The position numbers and the translations under genes are program-made. The notes below the pieces were generated by a model, which was not told the origin of the DNA, made no database searches, and saw nothing but the letters and a program-made list of their open reading frames with translations. This document shows positions 18,734 through 27,329 of a stretch of 64,000 nt of DNA, one piece after another (the first letter of the stretch is position 1; every line of letters starts with the position of its first letter). Origin of the DNA: Pseudomonadota bacterium (GTDB taxonomy: Bacteria; Pseudomonadota; Alphaproteobacteria; Rhodobacterales; Rhodobacteraceae); the NCBI GenBank assembly GCA_020161655.1, contig JAIUPC010000017.1:62001-126000 (forward strand), read 5' to 3'.

Positions 18734-18916
18734 TCAGGAATTCGTCGGGGCGCAGGTGGTCGCAACCGTTGCCATCGAAGCGCAGTCGCGGCTGGCGTCG
18801 GGCTGCGGCGCCGGAAAGTCGAGGCGGGGCAGATCAAAGGACATGCCGCCTGCATGTGCCGGGATTGCACCGAAGAGAGTGGCGGCGAGGAGGAGGGAGA
18901 GGGAAGCCTTTTTCAT
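18734..18916 (-). CDS. Small secreted two-cysteine protein (60 aa)
   Basis: 60 residues with a clear signal peptide (MKKASLSLLLAATLFG, cleavage after HA in IPAHAGG). The mature peptide of about 38 residues starts GGMSFDLPRLDFPAP and has two cysteines (in RDCASM and TTCAPT) that could form one disulfide. No known domain; I recall similar GGMSFDLP peptides in Rhodobacteraceae but cannot confirm this here. The promoter region contains a perfect palindrome at 18951-18971, and a TetR-family gene follows downstream on the same strand. Start at the ATG giving the signal peptide; the 284-codon open frame that includes it runs antisense through mbfA and is not real. Confidence 0.72.
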   Translation of the reverse strand: MKKASLSLLLAATLFGAIPAHAGGMSFDLPRLDFPAPQPDASRDCASMATVATTCAPTNS

Positions 18917-18950
18917 GGCGGGTCCTGCTGGTTGGTTGGTGAGTCTTGAA

Positions 18951-18971
18951 TAAACTGAACAGTTCAGTTTA
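18951..18971. promoter_or_regulatory. Perfect palindromic operator, probable TetR site
   Basis: Two 10-base arms, TAAACTGAAC and GTTCAGTTTA, surround one central base: a fully symmetric 21-base site. It lies 35-55 bases upstream of the small secreted-protein start (18916), between a plausible minus-strand -35 (CTTGCT or TTGCTA) and -10 (TTATTC), the usual place for a repressor. A looser pair of the same half-site (TGAAC at 18984-18988, GTTCA at 18995-18999) lies just upstream. The adjacent TetR-family gene makes it the obvious candidate binder; this is inference. Confidence 0.7.
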
Positions 18972-19019
18972 GCAAGAAGAATCTGAACTTGCCGGTTCAC
19001 TTTTCCGCTCGGCGGCCAC

Positions 19020-19048
19020 TTGCGGCCTCTGCCAGACCGGCCTAGTTT
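19020..19048 (+). promoter_or_regulatory. Predicted mbfA promoter
   Basis: TTGCGG at 19020-19025 and TAGTTT at 19043-19048 are separated by exactly 17 bases, a reasonable sigma-70 type -35/-10 pair. Transcription would start near 19055, leaving a leader of about 20 bases before the mbfA ATG. The -10 overlaps the start of the Irr-like palindrome. Confidence 0.5.
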
Positions 19049-19062
19049 GGAATCATTCCAAG
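19046..19062. promoter_or_regulatory. Irr (ICE-box)-like palindrome at mbfA
   Basis: TTGGAAT and ATTCCAA (19047-19053 and 19055-19061) form a perfect 7-base inverted repeat around one C. The 17-base site 19046-19062 matches the alphaproteobacterial iron-control element consensus TTTAGAA-N3-TTCTAAA at 11 of 14 specified positions. It covers the end of the predicted -10 and the expected transcription start, a position suited to repression. In Bradyrhizobium and Agrobacterium, mbfA is repressed by Irr when iron is low; the same control here is inferred from site and gene. Confidence 0.6.
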
Positions 19063-19074
19063 TCAGAGGCTCCG

Positions 19075-20052
19075 ATGCTCTCCTCCTTCGCCAACCGCCG
19101 CCGCTTCGCCGATCTGAACGAACAGGAGATCCTGGCGCTCGCCATTTCCTCCGAAGAGGATGATGCGCGGATCTACCGCACCTATGCCGAAAGGCTGCGC
19201 GCGGACTATCCGGCCTCGGCCGCGGTCTTCGATGAAATGGCGGAGGAGGAGAACGAACACCGCCGCCGCCTGATCGACCGCCATCAGGCGCGGTTCGGCG
19301 ATGTGATCCCGCTGATCCGGCGCGAACATGTCGCGGGTTTCTATGCCCGGCGCCCGGTCTGGCTGGTGGAAAACCTCGGCCTTGACCGCATCCGCGAAGA
19401 GGCCGAGGCGATGGAACATGACGCGGCCGAATTCTACCGTCGCGCCGCGCAGCGCACCCAGGACGCCGAGACGCGCAAGCTTCTCGGCGACCTCGCGCTG
19501 GCCGAGGCGGGGCATGAGACGAAGGCGACCGATCTTGCGGCCCGCCATCTTGAAGGCCCGGCCAAGGCCGACGAGGACCGCGCCGCAAAGCGGCAGTTCA
19601 TCCTGACCTGGGTGCAACCGGGGCTCGCCGGGTTGATGGACGGCTCGGTGTCGACGCTGGCGCCGATCTTCGCCACGGCCTTTGCCACGCATGACCCGAA
19701 AACCACGCTCCTGGTCGGCCTTGCGGCGTCGGTCGGGGCCGGCATCTCGATGGGCTTTACCGAGGCGGCACATGACGATGGCGTCCTGTCCGGACGCGGC
19801 TCGCCCATCAAGCGCGGGCTTGCCTCGGGCGTGATGACGGCGATTGGCGGGCTTGGCCATGCGCTCCCCTATCTCATCCCGGATTTCTGGACGGCGACGA
19901 CCATCGCCTTTATCGTCGTCTTCATCGAACTTTGGGCCATCGCCTGGATCCAGAACCGGTATATGGAGACGCCGTTCCTTCGGGCGACCTTCCAGGTCGT
20001 GCTGGGGGGCGCGCTGGTCTTCGCGGCCGGTGTCCTGATCGGATCGGGCTGA
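19075..20052 (+). CDS. mbfA: Membrane-bound ferritin-like / VIT1 iron exporter MbfA
   Basis: 325 residues. Residues 1-150 are an erythrin/rubrerythrin-like domain with four helices and paired carboxylate/His iron ligands: SSEEDDARIY, EMAEEENEHRRR (E-x2-H), EEAEAMEHDAAEF and LALAEAGHETKA (E-x2-H). Residues about 175-325 are a VIT1/CCC1-type membrane domain beginning LTWVQPGLAGLMDGSVSTLA, with further spans to the C-terminus. This Er-VIT1 fusion is the hallmark of MbfA, which exports iron and protects against peroxide stress in rhizobia. It has a short leader with an Irr-like palindrome on the promoter. Monocistronic or co-transcribed with the nitroreductase 21 bases downstream. Confidence 0.93.
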   Translation: MLSSFANRRRFADLNEQEILALAISSEEDDARIYRTYAERLRADYPASAAVFDEMAEEENEHRRRLIDRHQARFGDVIPLIRREHVAGFYARRPVWLVENLGLDRIREEAEAMEHDAAEFYRRAAQRTQDAETRKLLGDLALAEAGHETKATDLAARHLEGPAKADEDRAAKRQFILTWVQPGLAGLMDGSVSTLAPIFATAFATHDPKTTLLVGLAASVGAGISMGFTEAAHDDGVLSGRGSPIKRGLASGVMTAIGGLGHALPYLIPDFWTATTIAFIVVFIELWAIAWIQNRYMETPFLRATFQVVLGGALVFAAGVLIGSG

Positions 20053-20073
20053 GCACGTAACGCAGGGGGCAAG

Positions 20074-20769
20074 ATGTACCATCGCGACAAGGTCAGTTAC
20101 CGGCCCCTGCCGCTGCCAGATGACGTGAGCATGGCCGATGACGCGGCGCTCGACGCTGCGGGCAGGTTCCGCGACTACATGCGAAAGCGCCACACGGTCC
20201 GCGATTTCCGCGCCGATCCGGTTCCCGAAGAGGTGATCGCCGCCTGCGTCGCGGCGGCGGGGACGGCGCCTTCGGGCGCCAACCACCAGCCCTGGCACTT
20301 TGTCGCCATCTCCGACCCGGCGATGAAATCCCGCATCCGCGCGGCAGCAGAGGAGGAGGAGGTCGCCTTTTACGCCGGCGGTGGCGGCGACGAATGGCTG
20401 AAGGCCCTTGAACCCATCGGCACTGGCGCCTCGAAGCCGCATCTCGACATTGCCCCCTGGCTCATCGTGATCTTCGCGCAGCGCTACGGCATGACGGATG
20501 ACGGGCACCGCTACAAGAACTACTACGTCCCCGAAAGCGTCGGCATCGCCACCGGCTTTCTGATCGCGGCGCTGCACCACGCGGGCCTCGCGGCGCTGAC
20601 CCATACGCCCAATCCGATGAAGTTCCTGAACGGGCTTTGCGACCGTCCGGACAGCGAAAAGCCGGTGATGATCCTCGCCGTCGGCCATCCGAGCGCGGAA
20701 GCAACCGTGCCGGAAGTGGCGAAGATCAAGAAACCGCTTGGGGAAATCCTTACCATCCGCAAGGGTTGA
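20074..20769 (+). CDS. Nitroreductase family flavoprotein
   Basis: 231 residues of the FMN-dependent nitroreductase fold. The N-terminal RKRHTVRDFRADPVPEEV and the following APSGANHQPWHFVAI are the FMN-binding signatures; the longer N-terminal extension and YKNYYVPESVGIATGFLIAA resemble the iodotyrosine deiodinase-like (BluB/IYD) branch. It probably reduces or dehalogenates an aromatic compound with NAD(P)H; the natural substrate is unknown. ATG at 20074 follows GCAGGGGGCAAG. It sits 21 bases after mbfA on the same strand, so partial co-expression is possible, though no functional link is evident. Confidence 0.88.
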   Translation: MYHRDKVSYRPLPLPDDVSMADDAALDAAGRFRDYMRKRHTVRDFRADPVPEEVIAACVAAAGTAPSGANHQPWHFVAISDPAMKSRIRAAAEEEEVAFYAGGGGDEWLKALEPIGTGASKPHLDIAPWLIVIFAQRYGMTDDGHRYKNYYVPESVGIATGFLIAALHHAGLAALTHTPNPMKFLNGLCDRPDSEKPVMILAVGHPSAEATVPEVAKIKKPLGEILTIRKG

Positions 20770-20819
20770 GAGCTGGTTGGCTGGCATCGGCCCCGCCGCT
20801 GTGCTAGGCGCGAAATGAG

Positions 20820-21749
20820 ATGCTGGCGATCTTCCTCAAGACCCTTCCGTTCTTCGCGCTCATCGGTCTTGGCTGGTGGGCAGGGCGCATCCGCTTCTTT
20901 CCCGATGTCGCGACCGAATGGCTGACGCGCTTCGTCTTCTACTTCGCGCTGTCGGCGATGCTCTTCCGCTTTGCCGCCGAACTGCCTTTGGCCGAGATCT
21001 TCGATCCGGCCTTCGTGCTGGCCTACCTGATCGCCTCCGCCGCGCTCTACGCCCTCGTTTTCGCCGTGGCAAAGCTGCGGCGGGTGACAACCGCCGAGGC
21101 GGCGATCGAAGCGCAATGCGGCGTCAGCGGCAATACCGGCTTTCTTGGCGTGCCCCTGATGATCGCACTTCTCGGGCCGATGGCGGCAGGGCCGATGCTG
21201 ATGGTGCTGACCATCGACATGGTGGTCTTTTCCAGCCTCATCACCCTTATCATCACCGCCTCGAAGGAAGGCGCCTTGGGCTGGGGCATCGTCCAGCGCC
21301 CAGCGCTTGGCCTAGTGAAAAACCCGATGATCGTTTCGATGGCCGCCGGTCTTGCCTGGTCGGCGACCGGCTCGCCTCTTCCCGGCCCGGCGGTCGATTT
21401 CCTGACGCTGCTCGGTGCCGCCGCCACGCCTTGCGCGCTTTTCGCCATCGGCGCCTCGCTCGCCTCGCGCACCGCCGAAAGGCTTGAGGTGGCGCTCTGG
21501 CTTTCTTTCGCCAAGCTCGTCCTCCATCCGGCGGCGGTTGCCATTGCCGCGCTGGTCCTGATCCCGGTCGAGCCGAAGGCGGCGGGCGTGATGATCGCTG
21601 CCGCCGCCCTGCCGGTCGCGGGTAATGTCTACATGCTGGCCCGGCACTTCGGCGTCGCGCCGCAGCGGGTTTCGGCCTCGATCCTGATATCCACCGCCTT
21701 CAGCATCCTGACGGTCACGCTGGTGATCGGCTGGATCACGCCAACCTAG
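20820..21749 (+). CDS. AEC family transporter
   Basis: A 309-residue membrane protein with about ten spans, matching the auxin efflux carrier (AEC) family of small organic-acid transporters (YfdV/MdcF-like). The central NTGFLGVPLMIALLG segment, with conserved Asn, Gly and Pro in a broken helix, is typical of the substrate crossover. Substrate unknown; malonate, malate or amino-acid derivatives are common in the family. ATG at 20820. The stop is 8 bases before fghA, so the two are probably co-transcribed. Confidence 0.88.
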   Translation: MLAIFLKTLPFFALIGLGWWAGRIRFFPDVATEWLTRFVFYFALSAMLFRFAAELPLAEIFDPAFVLAYLIASAALYALVFAVAKLRRVTTAEAAIEAQCGVSGNTGFLGVPLMIALLGPMAAGPMLMVLTIDMVVFSSLITLIITASKEGALGWGIVQRPALGLVKNPMIVSMAAGLAWSATGSPLPGPAVDFLTLLGAAATPCALFAIGASLASRTAERLEVALWLSFAKLVLHPAAVAIAALVLIPVEPKAAGVMIAAAALPVAGNVYMLARHFGVAPQRVSASILISTAFSILTVTLVIGWITPT

Positions 21750-21757
21750 GAGATACC

Positions 21758-22591
21758 ATGCAGACCCTGTCGGAAAACAAGTGCTTCGGCGGCATCCAGG
21801 GCGTCTATTCGCACGCGTCTGAGGCCTGTGGCTGCGACATGACCTTCGGCCTGTTCCTGCCCGAACAGGCGGCCGAAGGGCCGGTACCGATCCTCTGGTA
21901 TCTTTCGGGCCTGACCTGCACGCATGAGAATGCCATGGTCAAGGCCGGCGCCCAGTGCTGGGCGGCGCAGCACGGCGTGGCGCTCGTCTTCCCCGACACC
22001 AGCCCGCGCGGGGCCGGGGTCGCCAATGACGAGGCTTACGACCTTGGCCAGGGGGCAGGGTTCTACGTCAACGCGACCGAAAAGCCCTGGGCGGCGAACT
22101 ACAAGATGTGGGACTATGTGACCGAGGAGCTGCCGGCCCTCGTCACCGCGAATTTCACCGTCGAAGAGGAACGTCAGGGCATCACCGGCCATTCCATGGG
22201 CGGCCACGGCGCCCTGACCATGGCGATGCGCCTGCCGGGTCGGTTCCGTTCCGTCTCGGCCCTCGCCCCCATCGCCAACCCGACGCAATCGGACTGGGGC
22301 CGGAAGCAGTTCACGGCCTACCTCGGCCCCGACGAGGCGCTCTGGGCGCAGCATGACGCGGCCCTTTTGATGCGCCGGCTGGGCTTTGACGGGCCCGTCC
22401 TGATCGACCAGGGCTCAAAAGACCAGTTCCTTGAGCAACTGAAGCCCGAATCCCTCGCCTATGCGATGACCGAACGCCGGCAGCAGGGCATTTTCCGGAT
22501 GCAGTCCGGCTATGATCACAGCTACTTCTTCGTATCGACGTTCATCGGTGATCACATCGCCTTTCACGCAGAGGCGCTATATCGGGACTAG
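21758..22591 (+). CDS. fghA: S-formylglutathione hydrolase
   Basis: A 277-residue alpha/beta-hydrolase of the esterase D family that cleaves S-formylglutathione to formate and glutathione, the step after AdhI. The catalytic serine is Ser146 in GHSMGGHGAL; the oxyanion-region stretch LSGLTCTHENAMVKAG and the His in YDHSYFF complete the pattern expected for FghA, and length is typical. ATG follows AGGAGATACC. It lies in a unit with the AEC transporter and, 5 bases downstream, sthA, rather than beside adhI as in many proteobacteria. Confidence 0.95.
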   Translation: MQTLSENKCFGGIQGVYSHASEACGCDMTFGLFLPEQAAEGPVPILWYLSGLTCTHENAMVKAGAQCWAAQHGVALVFPDTSPRGAGVANDEAYDLGQGAGFYVNATEKPWAANYKMWDYVTEELPALVTANFTVEEERQGITGHSMGGHGALTMAMRLPGRFRSVSALAPIANPTQSDWGRKQFTAYLGPDEALWAQHDAALLMRRLGFDGPVLIDQGSKDQFLEQLKPESLAYAMTERRQQGIFRMQSGYDHSYFFVSTFIGDHIAFHAEALYRD

Positions 22592-22596
22592 GCGAC

Positions 22597-24024
22597 ATGA
22601 GCCACTACGACCTCATCGTTCTTGGAAGCGGCCCGTCGGGGCGGGCTGCCGGCATCCAGGCCGGCAAGCTGAAACGCAAGGTGCTTGTCATCGACCGCAA
22701 GGACCGCTTCGGCGGCGTTTCGGTCCATACCGGCACGATCCCGTCGAAGACCTTGCGGGAAACCGTCCTGAACCTTTCCGGCTGGCGTGAACGCAGCTTC
22801 TATGGCCGCGCCTACCGGGTGAAGGAGGATATCGCCGCCGAGGACCTGAAGGCGCGGATGCAGATGACGCTCGGCTATGAGGTCGACGTTCTGGAACACC
22901 AGTTCAACCGCAACCACGTCGCCACGCTTTACGGTCAGGCGCGCTTCACCGGCCCGAATGAGGTGGAGGTGTTGACAGACGCGGGCGACAGCAGCCGCGT
23001 TACCGCCGACAAGTTCCTGATCGCCACCGGCACCGTCACCCACCGGCCGAAGGACGTGCCCTTCAACGGCAGGACCATCCTCGACAGTGACGAATTCGTC
23101 GAGATGAAGCAGATCCCGCGTTCGCTTGTCGTGGTCGGCGCCGGCGTGATCGGCGTCGAGTATGCCACCATGTTCTCGGCGCTCGACGTGCGGGTCACGC
23201 TGATCGAGCCGCGCGCTTCGTTCCTCGATTTCATCGACCGCGCCACCATCACAACTTTCACCCATCTCATCCGCGAAAACGGCGTCGACCTCAGGCTTGG
23301 CTCGGCCATCGAGAAGATCGAAGACGCGGGCAAGCACGTCGAAGTGTCGCTCGCGAACGGTCGCCATGTGCGGGCCGAGATGCTGCTTTATGCGGCGGGC
23401 CGGATGGGGGCGACATCGGCGCTCAACCTCGATGCCGTTGGGCTGACGACCGACCATCGCGGGCGGCTTGAGGTTGACCGCAAGACCTACCAGACCAAGG
23501 TACCGCATATCTACGCGACAGGCGACGTGATCGGCCACCCCTCGCTCGCCTCGACCTCGCTGCAACAGGGCCGCGTCGCCGCCTGCCACGCGCTTGAGAC
23601 GCCGACCCTGCCGGAAAGCCCTTTCTACCCCTATGGCATCTATTCGGTGCCCGAAATATCGACCTGCGGCATGTCCGAGGAAGAGGCGCAGGAAAAGGGC
23701 GTCGCCTATGAGGTCGGCATGGCCCGGTTCCGCGAAACCTCGCGCGGGCATATCATGGGGGTGGAGAACGGCTTCCTAAAGATGCTGGTCAGCCTCAAGA
23801 CAAGGCGCATCCTTGGCGTCCAGATCGTGGGCGAGGGCGCGACGGAGCTGATCCATATCGGCCAGGCGGTCTTGAACCTGAAGGGCACGGTCGATTACTT
23901 CGTCGAGAACACCTTCAACTATCCGACGCTGGCCGAGGCCTACAAGGTCGCCGGGCTCGACGCCTTCAACCGGATGCCGATCCCGGAGGAGTACAAGGTG
24001 AAGAAGGCCGCGCCGAAGAAATGA
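22597..24024 (+). CDS. sthA: Si-specific NAD(P)+ transhydrogenase (soluble)
   Basis: 475 residues of the flavoprotein disulfide-reductase fold: FAD motif [17 protein letters not shown] at the N-terminus, NAD motif [15 protein letters not shown] at about residue 178, and a C-terminal dimerisation domain. The redox-active cysteine pair of lipoamide dehydrogenase is replaced ([12 protein letters not shown]), which is diagnostic of soluble transhydrogenase. It moves hydride between NADPH and NAD and balances the nicotinamide pools in the cytosol. Start 5 bases after fghA; the stop overlaps the DUF188 start by ATGA. A reductant-balancing role alongside formaldehyde oxidation (which makes NADH) fits but is inference. 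Confidence 0.94.
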   Translation: MSHYDLIVLGSGPSGRAAGIQAGKLKRKVLVIDRKDRFGGVSVHTGTIPSKTLRETVLNLSGWRERSFYGRAYRVKEDIAAEDLKARMQMTLGYEVDVLEHQFNRNHVATLYGQARFTGPNEVEVLTDAGDSSRVTADKFLIATGTVTHRPKDVPFNGRTILDSDEFVEMKQIPRSLVVVGAGVIGVEYATMFSALDVRVTLIEPRASFLDFIDRATITTFTHLIRENGVDLRLGSAIEKIEDAGKHVEVSLANGRHVRAEMLLYAAGRMGATSALNLDAVGLTTDHRGRLEVDRKTYQTKVPHIYATGDVIGHPSLASTSLQQGRVAACHALETPTLPESPFYPYGIYSVPEISTCGMSEEEAQEKGVAYEVGMARFRETSRGHIMGVENGFLKMLVSLKTRRILGVQIVGEGATELIHIGQAVLNLKGTVDYFVENTFNYPTLAEAYKVAGLDAFNRMPIPEEYKVKKAAPKK

Positions 24025-24476
24025 CCGCACTTTACGTCGATGCCGATGCCTGCCCTGTGAAGGACGAATGCACCCGCGCCGCTGAGCGGCTGGGCGTGAA
24101 GGTCTTTGTCGTCTGCAACGGCGGGTTGCGCCCGTCGGCGCATCCCCTGGTCGAGACGGTCTTCGTCCCCGACGGGCCGGACGAGGCCGACAAGTGGATC
24201 GCGGACCGGGCCGGGGCGGGCGACGTGGTGGTGACGGGCGACATCCCCCTGGCCGCGAAATGCGTCGAGGCGGGGGCAGCAGTCCTGAAGCACGACGGCG
24301 AGGCGCTGACCCGTACCAATATCGGCAACGTGCTGGCGATGCGCGACCTGATGGCCGATCTTCGCTCCGCCGACCCGTTCCGGCAGGGCGGCGGGAAGAG
24401 CTATACCAAATCCGACCGGGGCCGCTTCTCCGCCGCGCTCGACCGCGCCTTGCGCGCGGCTCAGGCGAGGGGCTAG
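24021..24476 (+). CDS. YaiI/YqxD family protein (DUF188)
   Basis: A 151-residue member of the UPF0178/DUF188 family, with the N-terminal [13 protein letters not shown] and the middle [17 protein letters not shown] (two acidic clusters reminiscent of PIN/NYN nucleases), plus a C-terminal [25 protein letters not shown]. Activity is not established; nuclease relationship is suggested by the fold. ATG overlaps the sthA stop (ATGA), so translation is coupled. Confidence 0.93.
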   Translation: MTALYVDADACPVKDECTRAAERLGVKVFVVCNGGLRPSAHPLVETVFVPDGPDEADKWIADRAGAGDVVVTGDIPLAAKCVEAGAAVLKHDGEALTRTNIGNVLAMRDLMADLRSADPFRQGGGKSYTKSDRGRFSAALDRALRAAQARG

Positions 24477-24505
24477 GGTCCGGCGAACAGACAATGAGGG
24501 CAGGC

Positions 24506-25126
24506 ATGGCAATCGAGGCGGTCGTTTTCGACATTGGCCGGGTTCTGGTCGACTGGAACCCCGAAGGGTTCTACGACGCCCGGCTTGGCCGCGAGACGCG
24601 CGAGAGGTTCTTCGCGGAAACCGGCGTGACGGCGATGAACGAAGATATCGACCGGGGCGAGCCTTTCCGCGAAACCGTACTGGCCCATGCCGCAAAGCAC
24701 CCCGACTGGGCCGGCGAAATCATGCTCTGGCACGACCGCTGGGGTGAATTGATCGGGCCGGACCTGCCCCATACTGGGCGGCTCCTCCGGGCGCTGCGGG
24801 CGCGGGGCATCCCCGTCTTCGCGCTCAGCAACGTCGGCGTCGAAACCTATGGCATCGTGGCGAAGCGCTACCCGTTGCTGGCCGAGTTCGACCAGCTCTT
24901 CCTGTCCGGCGCGCTGAAGGTCAACAAGCCCGAACCGCGCATCTATGCCGCGCTTGAGGATGGCACCGGCGTCGCGCCGGGTGCCCTTCTTTTCACCGAC
25001 GACCGCGCCGACAACATTGATGCGGCGGCGGCGCGCGGCTGGCAGACGCATCTTTTCGTTGACCCCGAAGGGCTGGCCGCACGCCTGGTCGCGGAAGGGC
25101 TTCTGACCGAAAGGGAAGCGGCATGA
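24506..25126 (+). CDS. HAD-superfamily hydrolase (subfamily IA)
   Basis: 206 residues. HAD motifs are visible: motif I VVFDIGRVLVDWN (the usual DxD is here D-x-G, so the acid/base Asp position is altered), motif II FALSNVG, motif III lysine in GALKVNKPEPRIY, and motif IV FTDDRADNIDAA. This pattern matches the FMN/epoxide-hydrolase-like and YihX-type subgroup often annotated as haloacid dehalogenase-like phosphatases. The change at D+2 may reduce phosphatase activity or mark a dehalogenase-like subgroup. Start taken at ATG 24506, which has GAGGG 8 bases upstream; ATG 24494 is also possible. The stop overlaps the next gene (ATGA). Confidence 0.85.
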   Translation: MAIEAVVFDIGRVLVDWNPEGFYDARLGRETRERFFAETGVTAMNEDIDRGEPFRETVLAHAAKHPDWAGEIMLWHDRWGELIGPDLPHTGRLLRALRARGIPVFALSNVGVETYGIVAKRYPLLAEFDQLFLSGALKVNKPEPRIYAALEDGTGVAPGALLFTDDRADNIDAAAARGWQTHLFVDPEGLAARLVAEGLLTEREAA

Positions 25127-26037
25127 GTATCGAGATCGTCGGACCGGAGATCGAGCCGAAGCTTGACTGGCTCATGCTGACCGAGGCCATCGAGGCCGGC
25201 CACAGGCTCCCCCGCGCAGAGGTTGGGGACACCTTCCTGCGCCGGAAGGGCGACACGCTCCTGACCCGCTCCGCCTGGATCGACGGGATGGGTCTTGCGG
25301 TGAAGGCTGCGACGATCTTCCCGGAGAACCCCAAGGCCGGCATCCCCTCCATCGACGGCTCCGTCACGCTTTACAACGATGCTGACGGCCGGCCCGAAGC
25401 GCTGGTCGATTTCAAGCTGGTGACGAAGTGGAAGACGGCCGGGGACAGCCTGCTTTCGGCGCGGCTTCTGGCACGGAAGGACACGGGGCGCATCCTCATC
25501 GTCGGCGCCGGAGCTGTCGCTACCTCGATGGTCGAGGCCTATGGCGCCATCTTCCCCGCAGCGCGCTTCGCGATCTGGGCGCGCAATCCCGATGCCGCAA
25601 GGGCCTTCGCCGATGAAACCGGCGCGGAGCCGGAGGCTGATCTGGAGGCGGCGGTCGGCAAGGCCGATGTGATCGCCACCGCGACCATGGCCACCAGCCC
25701 GGTGATCCTTGGCAGATGGCTCCGCCCCGGCACCCATCTCGACCTCATCGGCGCCTACCGTGCCGACATGCGCGAGGTCGATGACGAGGCGATGCGCCGC
25801 GCGCGGATTTTCGTCGATTCCCGCGCCACCACGATCCAGCATATCGGCGAGATCATGAAACCCATCGCCTCGGGCGCGATCAGCGAAGCCGATGTGCGGG
25901 GCGATTTCTACGACATCGCCGGCGGCGGCTTTGCCCGGCAAAGCGATGACGACATCACCATCGCCAAGAATGGCGGCGGCGCGCATCTGGACCTGATGAC
26001 GGCGCGCTACATCCTTGGCGTGGCGCGCCGGGGATAA
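25123..26037 (+). CDS. Ornithine cyclodeaminase / mu-crystallin family protein
   Basis: 304 residues. N-terminal dimerisation strand segment, then a Rossmann domain with GRILIVGAGAVATSMVEAYGAIF near residue 125 and the NAD-contacting region ADVIATATMATSPVI. The Lys/Thr pair in LVTKWKTAGDSLLSARLL aligns with the catalytic lysine of the family. Could be a delta1-pyrroline-2-carboxylate reductase, an imine reductase or an ornithine cyclodeaminase; sequence alone does not decide. Coupled to the HAD gene by ATGA, forming a run of four coupled or nearly coupled genes from sthA. Confidence 0.85.
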   Translation: MSIEIVGPEIEPKLDWLMLTEAIEAGHRLPRAEVGDTFLRRKGDTLLTRSAWIDGMGLAVKAATIFPENPKAGIPSIDGSVTLYNDADGRPEALVDFKLVTKWKTAGDSLLSARLLARKDTGRILIVGAGAVATSMVEAYGAIFPAARFAIWARNPDAARAFADETGAEPEADLEAAVGKADVIATATMATSPVILGRWLRPGTHLDLIGAYRADMREVDDEAMRRARIFVDSRATTIQHIGEIMKPIASGAISEADVRGDFYDIAGGGFARQSDDDITIAKNGGGAHLDLMTARYILGVARRG

Positions 26038-26039
26038 TC

Positions 26040-27278
26040 TCAAGCGGGAAGCGCCTGCATCGGGCGTTCGCGCACCGGCAGGTGGACGATGGCGGAAAAC
26101 GCCCCGACCGCCACGCCGATCCACCAGACGGCGGTGTAGCTGCCATAGGCATCATACATCCGCCCGCCAAGCCAGACGCCGAGGAAGCCGCCGATCTGGT
26201 GGCTGAGGAAGATGATCCCGTAGAGCGTGCCCATGTAGCGCAGCCCGTAGATATGCGCGACAAGGCCCGAGGTCAGCGGCACCGTCGCCAGCCAGAGCGC
26301 GCCCATCAGCAGCGAGAAGATCAGGACCGAGGCCGGCGTGATCGGCAGCAGGATGAAGACCGCCGCGACCACGGTGCGGGCCGCGTAGATGCCCGACAGC
26401 AGGTACTTCTTCGTATAGCGCTTGCCGAGCCAGCCCGCCGTGATCGTGCCGGCAATATTGGCGAGGCCAATGACGGAAATCGAGATCGCCCCAAGCGCCG
26501 AGGTGGTGGTGATGCCGATGCCCGCCAGCATCCCGTTCGGGGCGATGGCGCCGCACATCTCTGTCACCATCGCGGGGAAATGCGCGGTGATGAAGGCAAG
26601 CTGGTAGGCGCAGGAGAAAAACCCAAGGAAAATCAGCGAATAGGACGGATCGCGGAAGGCCTTCTTCAGGACCTCGCCCATGCTTTCCTCAAGCTCGGCC
26701 TTGGTCGCCCTCACCGGTGCCCGCAGCATTGGCAGCGCGAACATGGCGGCAAGGATGATAACGGCGAAGATGACGAAGACCGTCTGCCAGGGGAAATGCA
26801 TCAGGAGGATTTCGGCCATGGGGGCGCCGAAGACCTGACCCGCGGAGCCTGCCGCCGTGGTGATGCCAAGCGCCAGAGAGCGGTTTTCAACGCTCGCCGC
26901 CCGCCCGACGACCGCGAGGATCACGCCGAATCCGGTGCCAGCGATGCCAAAGCCCACCAGAATCTCAAGAAGCTGATGCTGGATCGGGGTCACGGCCCCC
27001 GCCGACAGCACGAGGCCAAGCGCATAGCAGATCGCACCAAGGAAGATCGCCTTGCGGTCGCCGAAGCGTTCGGCAATCGCGCCGAAGATCGGCTGGCCGA
27101 TACCCCAGGCGAGGTTCTGGATCGCGATGGCCAGCGAAAACTCCGCGCGCGGCCAGTTGAACTCTTCGGCGATGGGGATCTGGAAGACGCCAAAGCTCGC
27201 CCGGATCGAAAAGCCGAGCATGATGATGATGCAACTGCCGATCAGGACCGGGGTGAAAATACTCGCGCGCGTTTCCAT
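26040..27278 (-). CDS. MFS transporter
   Basis: 412 residues with twelve predicted membrane spans and MFS organisation. The loop AIAERFGDRKAIFLGAICY matches the family's span 2-3 motif, and the N-terminal IRASFGVFQIPIAEEFNWPR resembles oxalate/formate antiporter and monocarboxylate-type (OFA) transporters. Substrate undetermined. Start chosen at METRASIFTP, directly behind a GAGGAG ribosome site on the minus strand; the open frame extends about 36 codons further with no transporter-like content. Divergent from zapE; the 156-bp gap holds a CAAAT-N4-ATTTG repeat at 27330-27343. Confidence 0.88.
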   Translation of the reverse strand: METRASIFTPVLIGSCIIIMLGFSIRASFGVFQIPIAEEFNWPRAEFSLAIAIQNLAWGIGQPIFGAIAERFGDRKAIFLGAICYALGLVLSAGAVTPIQHQLLEILVGFGIAGTGFGVILAVVGRAASVENRSLALGITTAAGSAGQVFGAPMAEILLMHFPWQTVFVIFAVIILAAMFALPMLRAPVRATKAELEESMGEVLKKAFRDPSYSLIFLGFFSCAYQLAFITAHFPAMVTEMCGAIAPNGMLAGIGITTTSALGAISISVIGLANIAGTITAGWLGKRYTKKYLLSGIYAARTVVAAVFILLPITPASVLIFSLLMGALWLATVPLTSGLVAHIYGLRYMGTLYGIIFLSHQIGGFLGVWLGGRMYDAYGSYTAVWWIGVAVGAFSAIVHLPVRERPMQALPA

Positions 27279-27329
27279 GAACCACTCCTCGAAAACGGGT
27301 GGGAAATTGGCTGTGCTGCGCGGCAGCGT

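Noticed and set aside
18984-18999. Second TetR or LexA box from TGAAC-N6-GTTCA
   Set aside because: Spacing differs from both the perfect operator nearby and the GTTC-N7-GTTC LexA box; noted only as looser half-sites.
24494-24508. HAD gene start at 24494 rather than 24506
   Set aside because: The GAGGG ribosome site fits 24506 better; 24494 remains possible and changes only four residues.
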